Origin: an uncultured Lachnoanaerobaculum sp.
GTDB taxonomy: Bacteria; Bacillota; Clostridia; Lachnospirales; Lachnospiraceae
DNA length: 64,000 nt
Assembly: GCF_938015485.1 (NCBI RefSeq)
Contig: NZ_CALLVU010000099.1
Span: 1-64,000, forward strand
Direction: 5' to 3'
Part shown: one piece after another, positions 26,762 through 36,125 of the stretch
Position numbering within the stretch: position 1 is the first letter of the stretch
Layout of the letters: the number at the start of each line of letters is the position of its first letter
Position numbers and translations under genes: made by a program
Notes under the pieces: model-generated
What the model saw: the letters and a program-made list of their open reading frames with translations, nothing else
Told to the model about the DNA's origin: nothing
The model's database searches: none

Positions 26762-28258
26762 ATGAGAAGAAGTGGAATTTTATTACATGTAAGCAGTCTT
26801 CCGGGCAGATACGGCGTAGGAAGCTTCGGAAAAGAGGCGTATCGCTTTGTAGATAAGTTGAAAGCCGCAAAGCAGTCATATTGGCAGATTTTGCCGCTTG
26901 GTCCTACAAGCTACGGTGATTCACCTTATCAGTCTTTTTCAACATTTGCAGGCAATCCGTATTTTATAGATTTGGAAATGCTTATAGAAGAAGGTCTTCT
27001 TACTAAAAAAGAGTGTGAGAGCACAGATTTCGGAAGCAATCCTAAAAAGGTTGATTACAAGAAATTATATGAAGGCAGATATGAACTTTTGCATAAGGCA
27101 TATGAGAGAGCGGGGGTCTTTGAGAATGACGCGTTTAAGGATTTCGTCTATGAAAATTCCAAATGGATTTGGGACTATGCTCTTTTTATGGCGCTCAAGG
27201 ACTATTTCAACGGTGAACCTTTTACTGCATGGCCTACAGATATAAGGGACAGATATAACTATTCCATCAACTACTACAGAGAGAAGCTTTACTTTGATAT
27301 AGAGTTCTATCAGTTCTTGCAGTATAAGTTTGATGAACAGTGGAAGAAGTTAAAGGCGTATGCAAATGAGAACGGAGTTGAGATAATAGGAGATATTCCG
27401 ATATATGTTGCAATGGACAGTGCGGATACATGGGCACATCCTGAGCTTTTCCAGATAGGTGAAGAGGGTAAGGCGACAGCTGTTGCAGGATGTCCGCCGG
27501 ACGGCTTCGCTCCTGACGGACAGCTTTGGGGAAATCCTCTGTATAATTGGGAATATCATAGAAATACAGGCTTTAAGTGGTGGATAAAGAGATTAAAGAA
27601 GAATTTCGAATGGTACGATGTTATCCGCATCGATCATTTTAGAGGCTTTGACGAGTACTATTCCATCCCTGCAAAAGATAAGACGGCAGCAGGCGGTCAC
27701 TGGGAGAAGGGACCGGGAATTGAACTTTTCAACAGAATTAAGGAGGCTTTAGGTGATTGCAGGCTGATAGCCGAGGACCTCGGATATGTAACTGACAGTG
27801 TGCGCAGACTTGTAAATGATAGCGGTTATCCGGGAATGAAGGTGCTTGAGTTTGCATTTGACTCAAGAGATACAGGAAATGCCAACGATTATCTTCCACA
27901 TAACTATACAAGAAACAGCGTGGTATACACAGGAACTCATGACAATGAGACAGTAATGGGATGGCTCAATGATATAACCGAGAAGGAATATAATAAGGTG
28001 CTTGAGTACTTCAACTTAAAGAAGGGCATAAAGCATACCGAAGTATGTGATGCTATCGTCAGAGGTGCTGTCGGCAGCGTCTCAGATACCTGCATCATTC
28101 CTATACAGGACTACCTGCACTATGACCACAACTACAGAATGAACACACCGTCCACAATCGGCAAGAACTGGATGTTCAGACTCACCGACAAGGAAATGAG
28201 TGATGAAGTTTGGAAAAAGATAAAATACCTGACCGAGTTATACGGAAGGGTGAGATAA
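26762..28258 (+). CDS. malQ: 4-alpha-glucanotransferase (amylomaltase)
   Basis: 498-residue GH77 amylomaltase, which transfers alpha-1,4-glucan segments between chains and releases glucose. Family landmarks are the opening RRSGILLHVSSLPGRYGVG, LPLGPTSYGDSPYQSFSTFAGN, the nucleophile Asp in VIRIDHFRGFDEYYSIPA, the acid/base Glu in RLIAEDLGYVT, and the third acid in YTGTHDNETVMGWL. Length and order are standard for the bacterial enzyme. AAGGAGG precedes the start. As last gene of the sugar operon it would let imported short maltodextrins be lengthened for phosphorylase or trimmed to glucose. A terminator follows. Confidence 0.95.
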   Translation: MRRSGILLHVSSLPGRYGVGSFGKEAYRFVDKLKAAKQSYWQILPLGPTSYGDSPYQSFSTFAGNPYFIDLEMLIEEGLLTKKECESTDFGSNPKKVDYKKLYEGRYELLHKAYERAGVFENDAFKDFVYENSKWIWDYALFMALKDYFNGEPFTAWPTDIRDRYNYSINYYREKLYFDIEFYQFLQYKFDEQWKKLKAYANENGVEIIGDIPIYVAMDSADTWAHPELFQIGEEGKATAVAGCPPDGFAPDGQLWGNPLYNWEYHRNTGFKWWIKRLKKNFEWYDVIRIDHFRGFDEYYSIPAKDKTAAGGHWEKGPGIELFNRIKEALGDCRLIAEDLGYVTDSVRRLVNDSGYPGMKVLEFAFDSRDTGNANDYLPHNYTRNSVVYTGTHDNETVMGWLNDITEKEYNKVLEYFNLKKGIKHTEVCDAIVRGAVGSVSDTCIIPIQDYLHYDHNYRMNTPSTIGKNWMFRLTDKEMSDEVWKKIKYLTELYGRVR

Positions 28259-28262
28259 TAAT

Positions 28263-28300
28263 AAGGGTCGCAATCAAAATGAATTGCGGCCCTTAATTTT
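28263..28300. terminator. Terminator after malQ
   Basis: A 12-bp stem (AAGGGTCGCAAT / ATTGCGGCCCTT, one T-G pair) with an 8-nt loop and AATTTT. It lies between convergent genes and may act in both directions, though the minus-strand T run is broken. Confidence 0.75.
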
Positions 28301-28311
28301 AGTTTCAATAA

Positions 28312-29988
28312 TTATATTTCAATCACGACTGCCTGATATCCCTCAAGCTTTATCTCCGTATCTGAAACAAATTCCACATCGTTTACATTGTTTAAAACCA
28401 CCTTCTTGCACTTTGAAGGGAGTTTTACAGTCTGCGGTTTGGTGGAGAAGTTGCCGAGTACAAGCAATGTCTGATTGTCGCCTACTCTCTTAAACGCCAT
28501 CAACCTTTCCGCTTCAGGGAGGTAAGGTACGGTCTTACCGTATACCACAGTATTGTAGTACTCAGGATTCTTTCTGAGAGCGGTAAGCTTTTTGTAGTAA
28601 GAAAGTACGGAATTCGGGTCGTTTATCTGTGAAGCGACATTGATTCTCTTGTAGTCCGGATTTACCATAAGCCAAGGCTTACCTGTAGTAAAGCCTGCGT
28701 TCTCGCTTGTATCCCACTGGAAAGGAGTACGGCTGTTGTCACGGCTGTAATGCTTTACGACTGCAAAAGCCTCTTCGGGAGAAAGTCCCGCCTTTATTGC
28801 TACTTTGTACTGGTCGCGGGTTGAGATATCATCTATTTGGTCCATAGATGTGAAGTTTACATTCTCCATACCTATCTCCTGACCTTGGTAGATGAAAGGA
28901 AGACCGCGGAGCATAAACTGCATTGTACCGAGGAACTTCTTAGCGGTATCGCTCAGCTCGTCTGCAGGAATATAGTGGCTTACACCTCTCGGCTCGTCAT
29001 GATTTTCAATTATGGTGGAAATCATACCTATATCACCAAGCTTTTCCTGAGTCTCAAAGCAGCATCTCTTGTAGTCGTCAGGGGTTATAGGCTTGCTGTC
29101 ATACCAACCGTTCCTACTTTTTCCGAATATAGTCTCGTTAAAGTCGAACATACTTGAGAAATAGCCGTTATCTCCGATGAAAAGAGGGATATCCTCTTCA
29201 CGCTCGTCAAATACTTCGCCTACAGTGAAAGCGTCATGCTTGGCAAATGTCTCATTTTTAAGTTCTGTAAGGAAGTCACCTACACCTATGGCATCCTCAA
29301 GCATTCTATGCGGCTCTACAAAGCCGTCTTCTCGATCCGGTGAGTAGCAATAGTCAATTATCGGGAGAGCCTTTTTTATATTGATAATTGCATCAATTCT
29401 GAAACCTGCCAATCCCTTATCAAGCCACCAGTTGATCATTGTATAGATTTCTTCACGAACCTTAGGATTTTCCCAGTTGAGATCAGGCTGCTTTTTGTGG
29501 AAGAGGTGAAGATAGTACTTATTTGTACCGGGGATTTTCTCCCATGCACTGCCGCCGAAGTACGAACGCCAGTTGTTAGGCTCCTTGCCGTCTTTGCCCT
29601 CTTCAATATAGAAATACTTGCCGTACTCACCGTCAGGGTCCGCTACAGCCTTTTTGAACCACTCATGTTCGTCAGAACAGTGATTTACCACAAGGTCCAT
29701 AAGGATGTACATATCTCTTTTTTTGGCCTCAGCCAAAAGCTCGTCCATATCATCCATATTTCCGAATACAGGATCTATATTGTAGTAGTCTGAAATATCG
29801 TAGCCCTGATCTGCAAAAGGAGAGCAGTAGCAAGGTGAAATCCATATGATATCCACACCAAGCTCCTTAAGGTAGTCAAGTTTTTCAGTAATACCCTTAA
29901 GGTCGCCGATACCGCTGCCTGTAGTATCATTAAAACTTTTTGGATATATCTGATAAGCAACTTTACCGTGCCACCATTTTTTTGTCAT
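28312..29988 (-). CDS. GH13 alpha-glucosidase, alpha-1,4-type signature
   Basis: 558-residue GH13 glucosidase, paralogous to the enzyme at 21499. It has the nucleophile Asp199 in GFRIDAIINI, acid/base Glu258 in TVGEVFD and Asp331 in ENHDEPRG. The residue after the nucleophile is Ala200 where the paralogue has Val, a change associated with alpha-1,4-glucosidase (maltase) specificity in this family. It also lacks the QPR sequence after the third acid (EPR instead). The prediction is maltose and short maltodextrin hydrolysis; sucrose or other alpha-glucosides cannot be excluded. It has its own AGGAGG and leader and runs convergent to the ABC operon. Confidence 0.87.
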   Translation of the reverse strand: MTKKWWHGKVAYQIYPKSFNDTTGSGIGDLKGITEKLDYLKELGVDIIWISPCYCSPFADQGYDISDYYNIDPVFGNMDDMDELLAEAKKRDMYILMDLVVNHCSDEHEWFKKAVADPDGEYGKYFYIEEGKDGKEPNNWRSYFGGSAWEKIPGTNKYYLHLFHKKQPDLNWENPKVREEIYTMINWWLDKGLAGFRIDAIINIKKALPIIDYCYSPDREDGFVEPHRMLEDAIGVGDFLTELKNETFAKHDAFTVGEVFDEREEDIPLFIGDNGYFSSMFDFNETIFGKSRNGWYDSKPITPDDYKRCCFETQEKLGDIGMISTIIENHDEPRGVSHYIPADELSDTAKKFLGTMQFMLRGLPFIYQGQEIGMENVNFTSMDQIDDISTRDQYKVAIKAGLSPEEAFAVVKHYSRDNSRTPFQWDTSENAGFTTGKPWLMVNPDYKRINVASQINDPNSVLSYYKKLTALRKNPEYYNTVVYGKTVPYLPEAERLMAFKRVGDNQTLLVLGNFSTKPQTVKLPSKCKKVVLNNVNDVEFVSDTEIKLEGYQAVVIEI

Positions 29989-30060
29989 ATATAACCTCCT
30001 AAGAAAATAAACTTTCTTTCAAAATCATAATTTATCACAATGTATAAAATTATGCAAATA

Positions 30061-30095
30061 AAAAAGATGCCTGTAGAGTTTACAAACATCTTTTT
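30061..30095 (-). terminator. Terminator of the V-ATPase operon
   Basis: AAAAAGATG / CATCTTTTT arms with an inner TGTA/TACA pairing and T-rich ends on the minus strand, just past the last gene of the ATPase operon. Confidence 0.7.
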
Positions 30096-30101
30096 AAAGA
30101 A

Positions 30102-30788
30102 TTATTTGAAGCCTTTCTTTATAACCATGCCGCAGCCTACCGCGAAGATAATGATGGAAGAAAATATTATAAGTATTCGCTCGGTCATATCTACGAAAAA
30201 GCCTTCAGGCACTATATTTATAAGATTGTCGGTAGTGGAGTCAAGCATCCACAAATCATTTGTAAAAACTATGCGGTGAAAGAGAATAAAATATTTCTCA
30301 AAGTCACCTGATACAATGAATATAAGGATACCGGCTACAGTAAGTGAAAGCAAAGTACCGTATACAAAGACATTTGATATAAAGCTTGATATCTTACCTT
30401 TAAGAAGCTTTGCAGATATGATACACAGTATAATTACGGCAATCATTATGCTTCTTATACGGCTTGCACCGACAAAAAGATTTCTTACATCCTTCATATG
30501 CTTGACTTCTCTCTCATTAAAGAAAGGAGTATCGGGAACATCCTTTATTGTAGCCTTTACATCTGTCAGGGTATCTTTAGTACCGTTCAAATAATGCATC
30601 ATATCCACGGTTACATCCATAAGGTCAGGCATCGATATACCTACAAATGCGGTCACCGCATATTTTTTATACTCTTTTTCGTAGAATGAAAAGTCTGAAT
30701 ATGCGGCGATTTCAATTGAGGTAACCAGTGCAATAAACATCAGTGAAAAGCTTGAAATAATACCTAATATGAAACGAAGGAATTTCAT
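30102..30788 (-). CDS. DUF1461/TIGR01906-family membrane protein
   Basis: 228 residues. The start at 30788 is the ATG of an ATGA overlap with the V-ATPase subunit D stop, with GGAAGGA upstream; the in-frame TTG at 30803 is unlikely. Four hydrophobic segments are visible (about 4-25, 108-128, 136-158, 200-220). An extracellular region after helix 1 contains VGISMPDLMDVTVDMMHYL and FNEREVKHMKDVRNLF, the conserved core of the DUF1461/TIGR01906 family. Its function is not known to me; in Lgt/Lit-type literature a DUF1461 protein acts in lipoprotein acyl transfer, but this member's role cannot be deduced. It is coupled to the ATPase operon. Confidence 0.78.
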   Translation of the reverse strand: MKFLRFILGIISSFSLMFIALVTSIEIAAYSDFSFYEKEYKKYAVTAFVGISMPDLMDVTVDMMHYLNGTKDTLTDVKATIKDVPDTPFFNEREVKHMKDVRNLFVGASRIRSIMIAVIILCIISAKLLKGKISSFISNVFVYGTLLSLTVAGILIFIVSGDFEKYFILFHRIVFTNDLWMLDSTTDNLINIVPEGFFVDMTERILIIFSSIIIFAVGCGMVIKKGFK

Positions 30789-31405
30789 CAAGCGTCCTTC
30801 CAAGATTTTATGACCTTAAGTCTTGTGAACTCCTCACGGTCCTTTTCCTCAAGTGCATTTGTAATAGTCTTTACAAGTGTCTCATAGGTCGGGATAGTGA
30901 TATTCTTTAAGGCATTGGCTCTTTTTTGAGTCTTTTTGATATTGCTTGCAAGTCTGTATGCCGAATTCTCAATCATAGAAAGCTTTACTGTAAGCCTTTT
31001 AACTTCGTTGAATTTCTCTCTGGCCTTATCAAGAGATTCTCTGGTTGAATAATAAGCATAAGTAGGGGTGATAGGGTTATCATCAAATCTTACAAGCGGG
31101 ATTTCGGTACCCATTACGGACCTGGTCTTTATCTGTACACTGTCCTCAACGGGAACGGAACCGGCTATATCGGCCACAAAGTCAATACCCAATTCGATAT
31201 TTACATACATCAGAGCTTTATATGCGGCACTGAAGGTTGTATCTATTTTTTTCTGTATTTCTTTAGCCTCATCAATAAGTCCCATAAGCTCGCGGATAAG
31301 AATATTTCTTTTCTTATCCATCAAGCCGTAGCCCTGTCTTGCCAGCGCCAGAGAGTTTTTTGAGGCTATCAAATTACCCTTGGTTGGGAATGTATTTATA
31401 TTCAT
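30788..31405 (-). CDS. ntpD: V/A-type ATPase subunit D
   Basis: 205-residue central-stalk subunit D, the rotor shaft inside the A3B3 head. It is mostly long helices forming an antiparallel coiled coil: PTKGNLIASKNSLALARQG at the start, the middle beta-containing segment SVQIKTRSVMGTEIPLV, and the C-terminal helix KTQKRANALKNITIP typical of the family. AGAGGA precedes the ATG. It follows subunit B by two bases and ends the core operon. Confidence 0.93.
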   Translation of the reverse strand: MNINTFPTKGNLIASKNSLALARQGYGLMDKKRNILIRELMGLIDEAKEIQKKIDTTFSAAYKALMYVNIELGIDFVADIAGSVPVEDSVQIKTRSVMGTEIPLVRFDDNPITPTYAYYSTRESLDKAREKFNEVKRLTVKLSMIENSAYRLASNIKKTQKRANALKNITIPTYETLVKTITNALEEKDREEFTRLKVIKSWKDA

Positions 31406-31407
31406 AA

Positions 31408-32835
31408 CTAATCCTCTACTGTAGCAGGAACTATATCTCCGTTTGCATCAAGCATTGTCGGTTTGTAATACTGGTCAAGAACCTTTGTATCTATTCTGTC
31501 AAGCTCGCCTCTAGGCATAAGTCCAAGCAGATTCCAGCCTATATCAAGTGTATCAAAGATGGTACGGTTGTCATTTACGGACTGACCGATAAACATCTGC
31601 TCAAAAGCTCTACCGAATACCAGATACTTCTTATCGGTATCTGAAAGCTCGTCCTCACCGATAACTGAAGCAAGCGCTCTGGCATCACCCACCTTAGAGT
31701 AGGAAGAGAAGAGCTGGTTTGCGACGTCTTGGTGATCGGCTCTTGTAAAGCCTTCACCTATACCGTCCTTCATAAGTCTTGAAAGTGAAGGAAGTACGGC
31801 TATAGGAGGATAGATTGACTGACCGTTTAAGTCTCTGTCAAGAACTATCTGACCCTCTGTGATATAACCTGTAAGGTCAGGAATAGGGTGAGTGATATCA
31901 TCGTTAGGCATAGTAAGAATAGGAATCTGTGTAACTGAACCGTTTACACCTTCTACGATACCCGCTCTCTCATATATTGTAGCAAGCTCTGAATAAAGGT
32001 AGCCCGGGAAACCTTTTCTTGAAGGAATCTCACCCTTTGAAGATGAAACCTCACGCATTGCCTCTGCAAATGAAGTCATATCTGTAAGGATTACAAGGAT
32101 GTGCATACCCTTTTCAAAAGCAAGGTACTCTGCAACTGTAAGAGCAACCTTAGGTGTTATAAGTCTTTCTACAACAGGGTCGTTTGCAAGATTGATGAAT
32201 GTGATAACGTGGTCACTGACACCGCTCTCTGCAAATGTTCTCTGGAAGAAATCCGCAACATCGTGCTTTACACCCATAGCGGCAAACACTACCGCAAACT
32301 TCTCATCGTCATTGTCGCTGTCACCCAAAGAAGACTGACGAACAAGCTGTGCGGCAAGCTCATCATGTGGAAGACCGTTTCCTGAGAATATAGGCAACTT
32401 CTGACCTCTGATAAGAGTCATAAGTCCGTCTATTGCCGAAATACCGGTTCTGATATAGTTTCTCGGGTACTCTCTTGTAACAGGGTTTAGCGGCTTACCG
32501 TTTACATCAAGTGTTTTTTCAGCTTCCACACTGCCGAGTCCGTCTATCGGCTCACCGATACCGTTGAATGTTCTGCCGAACATTGCTTCGGAAACGCCTA
32601 TTTCCATAGGCTTTCCTGTAAGCTTTGTGTGTGTATTTCTAAGTGCCATACGGTCTGTTCCTTCAAAAACCTGTATGACAGCCTTATCATTGTTTATCTC
32701 TATAATTCTGCCGAGGCGCTTTTCATTACCGTCTACGGTCATCTCTACGATTTCATCATAGGCAGCACCCTTGACACCCTCAAGAACTACCAGCGGTCCG
32801 TTTATGGAGCTAAGTCCAAGGTATTCTATTGACAT
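31408..32835 (-). CDS. ntpB: V/A-type ATPase subunit B
   Basis: 475-residue non-catalytic nucleotide-binding-fold subunit of the A3B3 head. The family features are the opening [59 protein letters not shown] in place of a true Walker A, as normal for B, and [19 protein letters not shown] with the arginine-finger region. Length is normal. AGGAGG lies upstream, 11 bases after subunit A. Confidence 0.95.
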   Translation of the reverse strand: MSIEYLGLSSINGPLVVLEGVKGAAYDEIVEMTVDGNEKRLGRIIEINNDKAVIQVFEGTDRMALRNTHTKLTGKPMEIGVSEAMFGRTFNGIGEPIDGLGSVEAEKTLDVNGKPLNPVTREYPRNYIRTGISAIDGLMTLIRGQKLPIFSGNGLPHDELAAQLVRQSSLGDSDNDDEKFAVVFAAMGVKHDVADFFQRTFAESGVSDHVITFINLANDPVVERLITPKVALTVAEYLAFEKGMHILVILTDMTSFAEAMREVSSSKGEIPSRKGFPGYLYSELATIYERAGIVEGVNGSVTQIPILTMPNDDITHPIPDLTGYITEGQIVLDRDLNGQSIYPPIAVLPSLSRLMKDGIGEGFTRADHQDVANQLFSSYSKVGDARALASVIGEDELSDTDKKYLVFGRAFEQMFIGQSVNDNRTIFDTLDIGWNLLGLMPRGELDRIDTKVLDQYYKPTMLDANGDIVPATVED

Positions 32836-32846
32836 TTTTTTACCTC

Positions 32847-34613
32847 CTATGCATTCTTTTCAAGTACTTTTTCGTAGAATGTGTCAATGTCTTTTTTGTA
32901 TTGATCCAACATTTCAAGTTTGTCATTCGGAACATCATACTTTATAGAAGTTACCTTATCCCAAATGCTGTCCTGATGTAAAACGCTCATAGGCATACCC
33001 TGATGAACCAGTGCTTTTGATTTCTGATACAGATAAAGTATAACATCCATCATCTTAAACTGCTTTATAAGAGGTACTGAAGTATCGTCCTTGTGGAATG
33101 CGTTCTGCTGCAAAAATCCTACTCTTATAACCTTTGCGATATCAAGTACAAGCTTCTGGTCGTCAGGCAATACGTCGGCACCGATAAGCTTTACTATCTC
33201 CATCAAAGAAGCTTCCTGATTGAGGATATATACAAGTCTGTTTCTGTATTCAACGAACTTCTTGTCTACATGCTCGGCATACCAAGGTGCAAGGTCTGTC
33301 AAATACTCGGAATAGCTGTCAAGCCACTGGATAGCAGGGAAATGTCTTGCATAAGCAAGTCTCTTATCAAGTCCCCAGAAGCAACGTACGAATCTCTTTG
33401 TATTCTGTGTAACAGGCTCTGAGAAGTCACCACCCTGTGGAGAAACCGCACCGATAATGGAAACGGAACCTTCAGTGCCGTTTAAGTTTTGCATCATTCC
33501 GGCTCTCTCATAGAATGCTGAAAGTCTTGATGCAAGATATGCCGGGAAACCTTCCTCTGCAGGCATTTCCTCAAGTCGACCTGAAATCTCACGAAGAGCC
33601 TCAGCCCATCTTGAAGTGGAGTCGGCCATGATTGCGACATCATAACCCATATCTCTGTAGTACTCTGCAAGTGTCAGACCTGAATATAGAGAAGCCTCTC
33701 TGGCCGCAACAGGCATGTTTGAAGTGTTTGCGATAAGAGTTGTTCGGTCCATCAAAGGATTACCGCTCTTAGGGTCGATAAGTTCCGAGAACTCCTCAAG
33801 AACCTGTGTCATCTCGTTACCACGCTCACCACATCCGATATATATGATGATATTTGCATCGGACCACTTTGCAATTTGGTGCTGTGTCATGGTCTTACCT
33901 GTACCGAATCCGCCGGGAACTGCTGCAGTACCGCCCTTTGCAAGAGGGAAGAGAGTATCAAGTATTCTCTGTCCCGTGATAAGCGGAATGCTTGCCGGGA
34001 ATCTCTTCTTTGTAGGTCTCGGCACACGGATAGGCCAATGCTGTGTCATTGTTACGGGAATTTCACTACCGTCTGTAAGCTGTAATGTAATAAGCTTATC
34101 GTTGATAGTATACTCACCGTCCTCAACCACATCTACGACATAGCCCTTAAGATTAGGTGAGAGCATTACTTTATGTACAATTGCCTGAGTCTCAGGAACT
34201 TCAGCGATGATAGTACCGCCGTCAATAGCCTGGCCCGGCTTTACGGTTATATGTGTTTTCCAAAGTTTCTTTGTATCAAGTGAATCTACACTGACACCTC
34301 TTGATATATAAGCCCCCTCTTTTTTAGCTATCTCGCTAAGCGGACGCTCGATACCGTCAAAGATATTGTTAAGTATACCCGGTGCAAGAGTTACGGACAC
34401 AGGAGATCCTGTACCTGTTACCACTTCGCCGGGCTTAAGACCGCCGGTTTCCTCATAAACCTCAATAATAGTTGCATCGGTTGTAAGTCCGATTACCTCA
34501 CCTACAAGGTTTTCTTCACCTACGTATACCATTTCATGCATTTCAAAGCCGGAATCATTTGATGTCTTTACGATCGGCCCGTTTATTGCAAATATAATAC
34601 CTGTTTTTGCCAT
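32847..34613 (-). CDS. ntpA: V/A-type ATPase catalytic subunit A
   Basis: 588-residue catalytic subunit. It has Walker [16 protein letters not shown], the catalytic glutamate region [15 protein letters not shown], the bulge (non-homologous) region of V/A-type A subunits (about 100-190), Walker [18 protein letters not shown], and [12 protein letters not shown]. Walker A has GFGTGKT as expected. The ATG lies in the subunit E stop (TAATG), so E and A are coupled. It hydrolyses or makes ATP coupled to ion flow through the membrane sector. Confidence 0.96.
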   Translation of the reverse strand: MAKTGIIFAINGPIVKTSNDSGFEMHEMVYVGEENLVGEVIGLTTDATIIEVYEETGGLKPGEVVTGTGSPVSVTLAPGILNNIFDGIERPLSEIAKKEGAYISRGVSVDSLDTKKLWKTHITVKPGQAIDGGTIIAEVPETQAIVHKVMLSPNLKGYVVDVVEDGEYTINDKLITLQLTDGSEIPVTMTQHWPIRVPRPTKKRFPASIPLITGQRILDTLFPLAKGGTAAVPGGFGTGKTMTQHQIAKWSDANIIIYIGCGERGNEMTQVLEEFSELIDPKSGNPLMDRTTLIANTSNMPVAAREASLYSGLTLAEYYRDMGYDVAIMADSTSRWAEALREISGRLEEMPAEEGFPAYLASRLSAFYERAGMMQNLNGTEGSVSIIGAVSPQGGDFSEPVTQNTKRFVRCFWGLDKRLAYARHFPAIQWLDSYSEYLTDLAPWYAEHVDKKFVEYRNRLVYILNQEASLMEIVKLIGADVLPDDQKLVLDIAKVIRVGFLQQNAFHKDDTSVPLIKQFKMMDVILYLYQKSKALVHQGMPMSVLHQDSIWDKVTSIKYDVPNDKLEMLDQYKKDIDTFYEKVLEKNA

Positions 34614-35194
34614 TATAGCACCTCCATCTCTACATCAAATTTATCTTTAGCTTCTGCTATCTTTTTCTCGAAAGAATTGTCAATCAGGATATTTTTAGCC
34701 GGAATGACGGCTCTTAGACCGCCATGGAAAGGATATTTGCTTATAATTATATCAATACCGTGCTTTACAGAAAGCTTATGTGCCAATGCTTCGTCGTTAG
34801 GGTCGATATATATTTTTACTTCATCATTTCCCGCAAACTTAAGCGCCTTGTCTATCTGAGAATCAAGCAAAGCTTCATATGCAGGAGAGGATTGATAGGT
34901 TGCAAGTTTTGCTTCAAGCTGTGAAAAGATTTTTTCTTTAAGCTCGGCAGCTTTTTTGCTGATTTCCATTTTCAACTTTATCTGTTCAAGAGCAAGCTCT
35001 TTATTGGTTTCCTTGTCAATCCTTGTAGTTTCTGTTTTAACTTCCATATCAGCAAGCCTTATCTCACTGCTTTGGTAGTCTGCGAAGTCCTTATCTAAAG
35101 CACTTCTATAATCTGAAAGTATCTTTTCAGCTGCAGCCATGGCATCCGCCACGCAGGCTTCTTTAAAATGCTGTAGTTTTTCTTCTATTGTCAA
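34613..35194 (-). CDS. ntpE: V/A-type ATPase subunit E (peripheral stalk)
   Basis: 193 residues. The N-terminal 90 residues form a long charged helix (KTETTRIDKETNKELALEQI) and the C-terminal half is a globular alpha/beta domain (KIYIDPNDEALAHKLS, then GGLRAVIPAKNILIDNSFE), the standard peripheral-stalk E design. The start codon is TTG (35192-35194) with AGGTAGG about seven bases upstream. The non-ATG start, preceded by two large hairpins, suggests translation is held down. The order F then E, rather than E before C and F, differs from the common archaeal order. Confidence 0.87.
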   Translation of the reverse strand: MTIEEKLQHFKEACVADAMAAAEKILSDYRSALDKDFADYQSSEIRLADMEVKTETTRIDKETNKELALEQIKLKMEISKKAAELKEKIFSQLEAKLATYQSSPAYEALLDSQIDKALKFAGNDEVKIYIDPNDEALAHKLSVKHGIDIIISKYPFHGGLRAVIPAKNILIDNSFEKKIAEAKDKFDVEMEVL

Positions 35195-35221
35195 GATAAT
35201 ACCTACCTTTTTATACTAATG

Positions 35222-35278
35222 TAACAGTTCAGCAAAAGCTGAACTGTTAGGACAAGTTTGTAAGATAAATCTTACAAA
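35222..35278 (-). other. Two perfect hairpins between ATPase F and E genes
   Basis: TAACAGTTCAGC-AAAA-GCTGAACTGTTA (35222-35249, 12-bp stem) and TTTGTAAGAT-AA-ATCTTACAAA (35257-35278, 10-bp stem) lie side by side in the only long gap of the operon. Neither has a proper T run on the minus strand, so RNA stability or processing signals are more likely than terminators. Confidence 0.65.
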
Positions 35279-35309
35279 ACAGATGTATCAGACAGATTGG
35301 GTCATCTAT

Positions 35310-35618
35310 CTATAGTTTTAATCCGATAGCTTCATTTACATAGTCTGTAATGAAGTTTTCAGATCTTCCGGTACCATGTCTGTCCGGTATATCAATAAAG
35401 AGTGGGATATGTGATTCCATCTTATATTTGTTGACAAGCTCGGGATAGTCCTTAGAAAACTTTTCTGTAAGAAGAACTATGCCTATTTCTTTGCTGTTAA
35501 CAACAAAATTGAGGGCATCAGTAAGTTCATTTTTTTCATGAACCACCACTCCTTCCACTCCTGCAAGTCTCATACCTGTAAGAGTATCTACATTATCGCT
35601 AATAAGGTACATTTTCAT
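35310..35618 (-). CDS. ntpG: V/A-type ATPase subunit F
   Basis: 102 residues, a Rossmann-like small subunit that docks on the central stalk. Starting at 35618 (MKMYLISDN) gives the usual family length; an upstream in-frame start would add 20 residues overlapping the K gene. Features are MYLISDNVDTLTGMRLAGVEGVV, EIGIVLLTEKFSKDYPE and IPLFIDIPDRHG. The ribosome site is weak, so reinitiation after subunit K is likely. The symbol follows Enterococcus (ntpG); atpF/vatF are synonyms. Confidence 0.88.
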   Translation of the reverse strand: MKMYLISDNVDTLTGMRLAGVEGVVVHEKNELTDALNFVVNSKEIGIVLLTEKFSKDYPELVNKYKMESHIPLFIDIPDRHGTGRSENFITDYVNEAIGLKL

Positions 35619-35629
35619 AAGATTGCCTA

Positions 35630-36055
35630 TTATAAACGACCTAAGATCATGAATGCAACTACAAGTCCGTAAAGACAAACACCCTCTGCAAGACCTACGA
35701 AGATAAGTGACTTACCAAGGATTGAACCGTCCTCACTGATAGCACCAAGTGCTGCAGATGCTGCTGCAGATACGGCGATACCGCCACCGATACAAGCAAG
35801 ACCTACTGAAAGAGCTGCTGAAAGATATCCAAGACCTGCTGCGCCTGAAGCTGCTGTCTCACCTGCCGCATAAGCGTTGCCTGATAAGAACAATACACTT
35901 GCAATTGCCATAACGCCGAAGAACATAAAGATATTTCCTGCAAGGGCTTTTTTATAACGGCCCTTTGTCTTCTCACCGATCATAAATGCTATGAAAGGAA
36001 CTGCAATACTTAAAATAAGAGCTGCTGAAAGAGTTACTTTTGCTAATGTGTTCAT
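35630..36055 (-). CDS. ntpK: V/A-type ATPase proteolipid subunit K
   Basis: 141-residue membrane rotor (c-ring) subunit. Four hydrophobic segments are seen (about 7-25, 38-58, 74-106, 116-138). The second hairpin is a canonical proteolipid, GLACIGGGIAVSAAASAALGAI then VGLAEGVCLYGLVVAF, with the ion-binding Glu124. The first hairpin does not look like a c-type repeat: it has no buried carboxylate and ends NAYA-AGE like a signal peptidase site. The residues that help bind Na+ in sodium rings (Gln in GxGQG, Ser/Thr after the Glu) are Gly here, so H+ coupling is favoured (inference). GGAGA precedes the start. Confidence 0.9.
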   Translation of the reverse strand: MNTLAKVTLSAALILSIAVPFIAFMIGEKTKGRYKKALAGNIFMFFGVMAIASVLFLSGNAYAAGETAASGAAGLGYLSAALSVGLACIGGGIAVSAAASAALGAISEDGSILGKSLIFVGLAEGVCLYGLVVAFMILGRL

Positions 36056-36125
36056 TTTTTTTCTCCTAAATAAAAACTATATATTTATATGACGAAAGTC
36101 ATATGGTTAATAAATTGATTTGTTA

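Noticed and set aside
35222..35278. Intrinsic terminator inside the V-ATPase operon
   Set aside because: Both stems lack a T run on the transcribed strand, and downstream subunit genes are essential to the complex.
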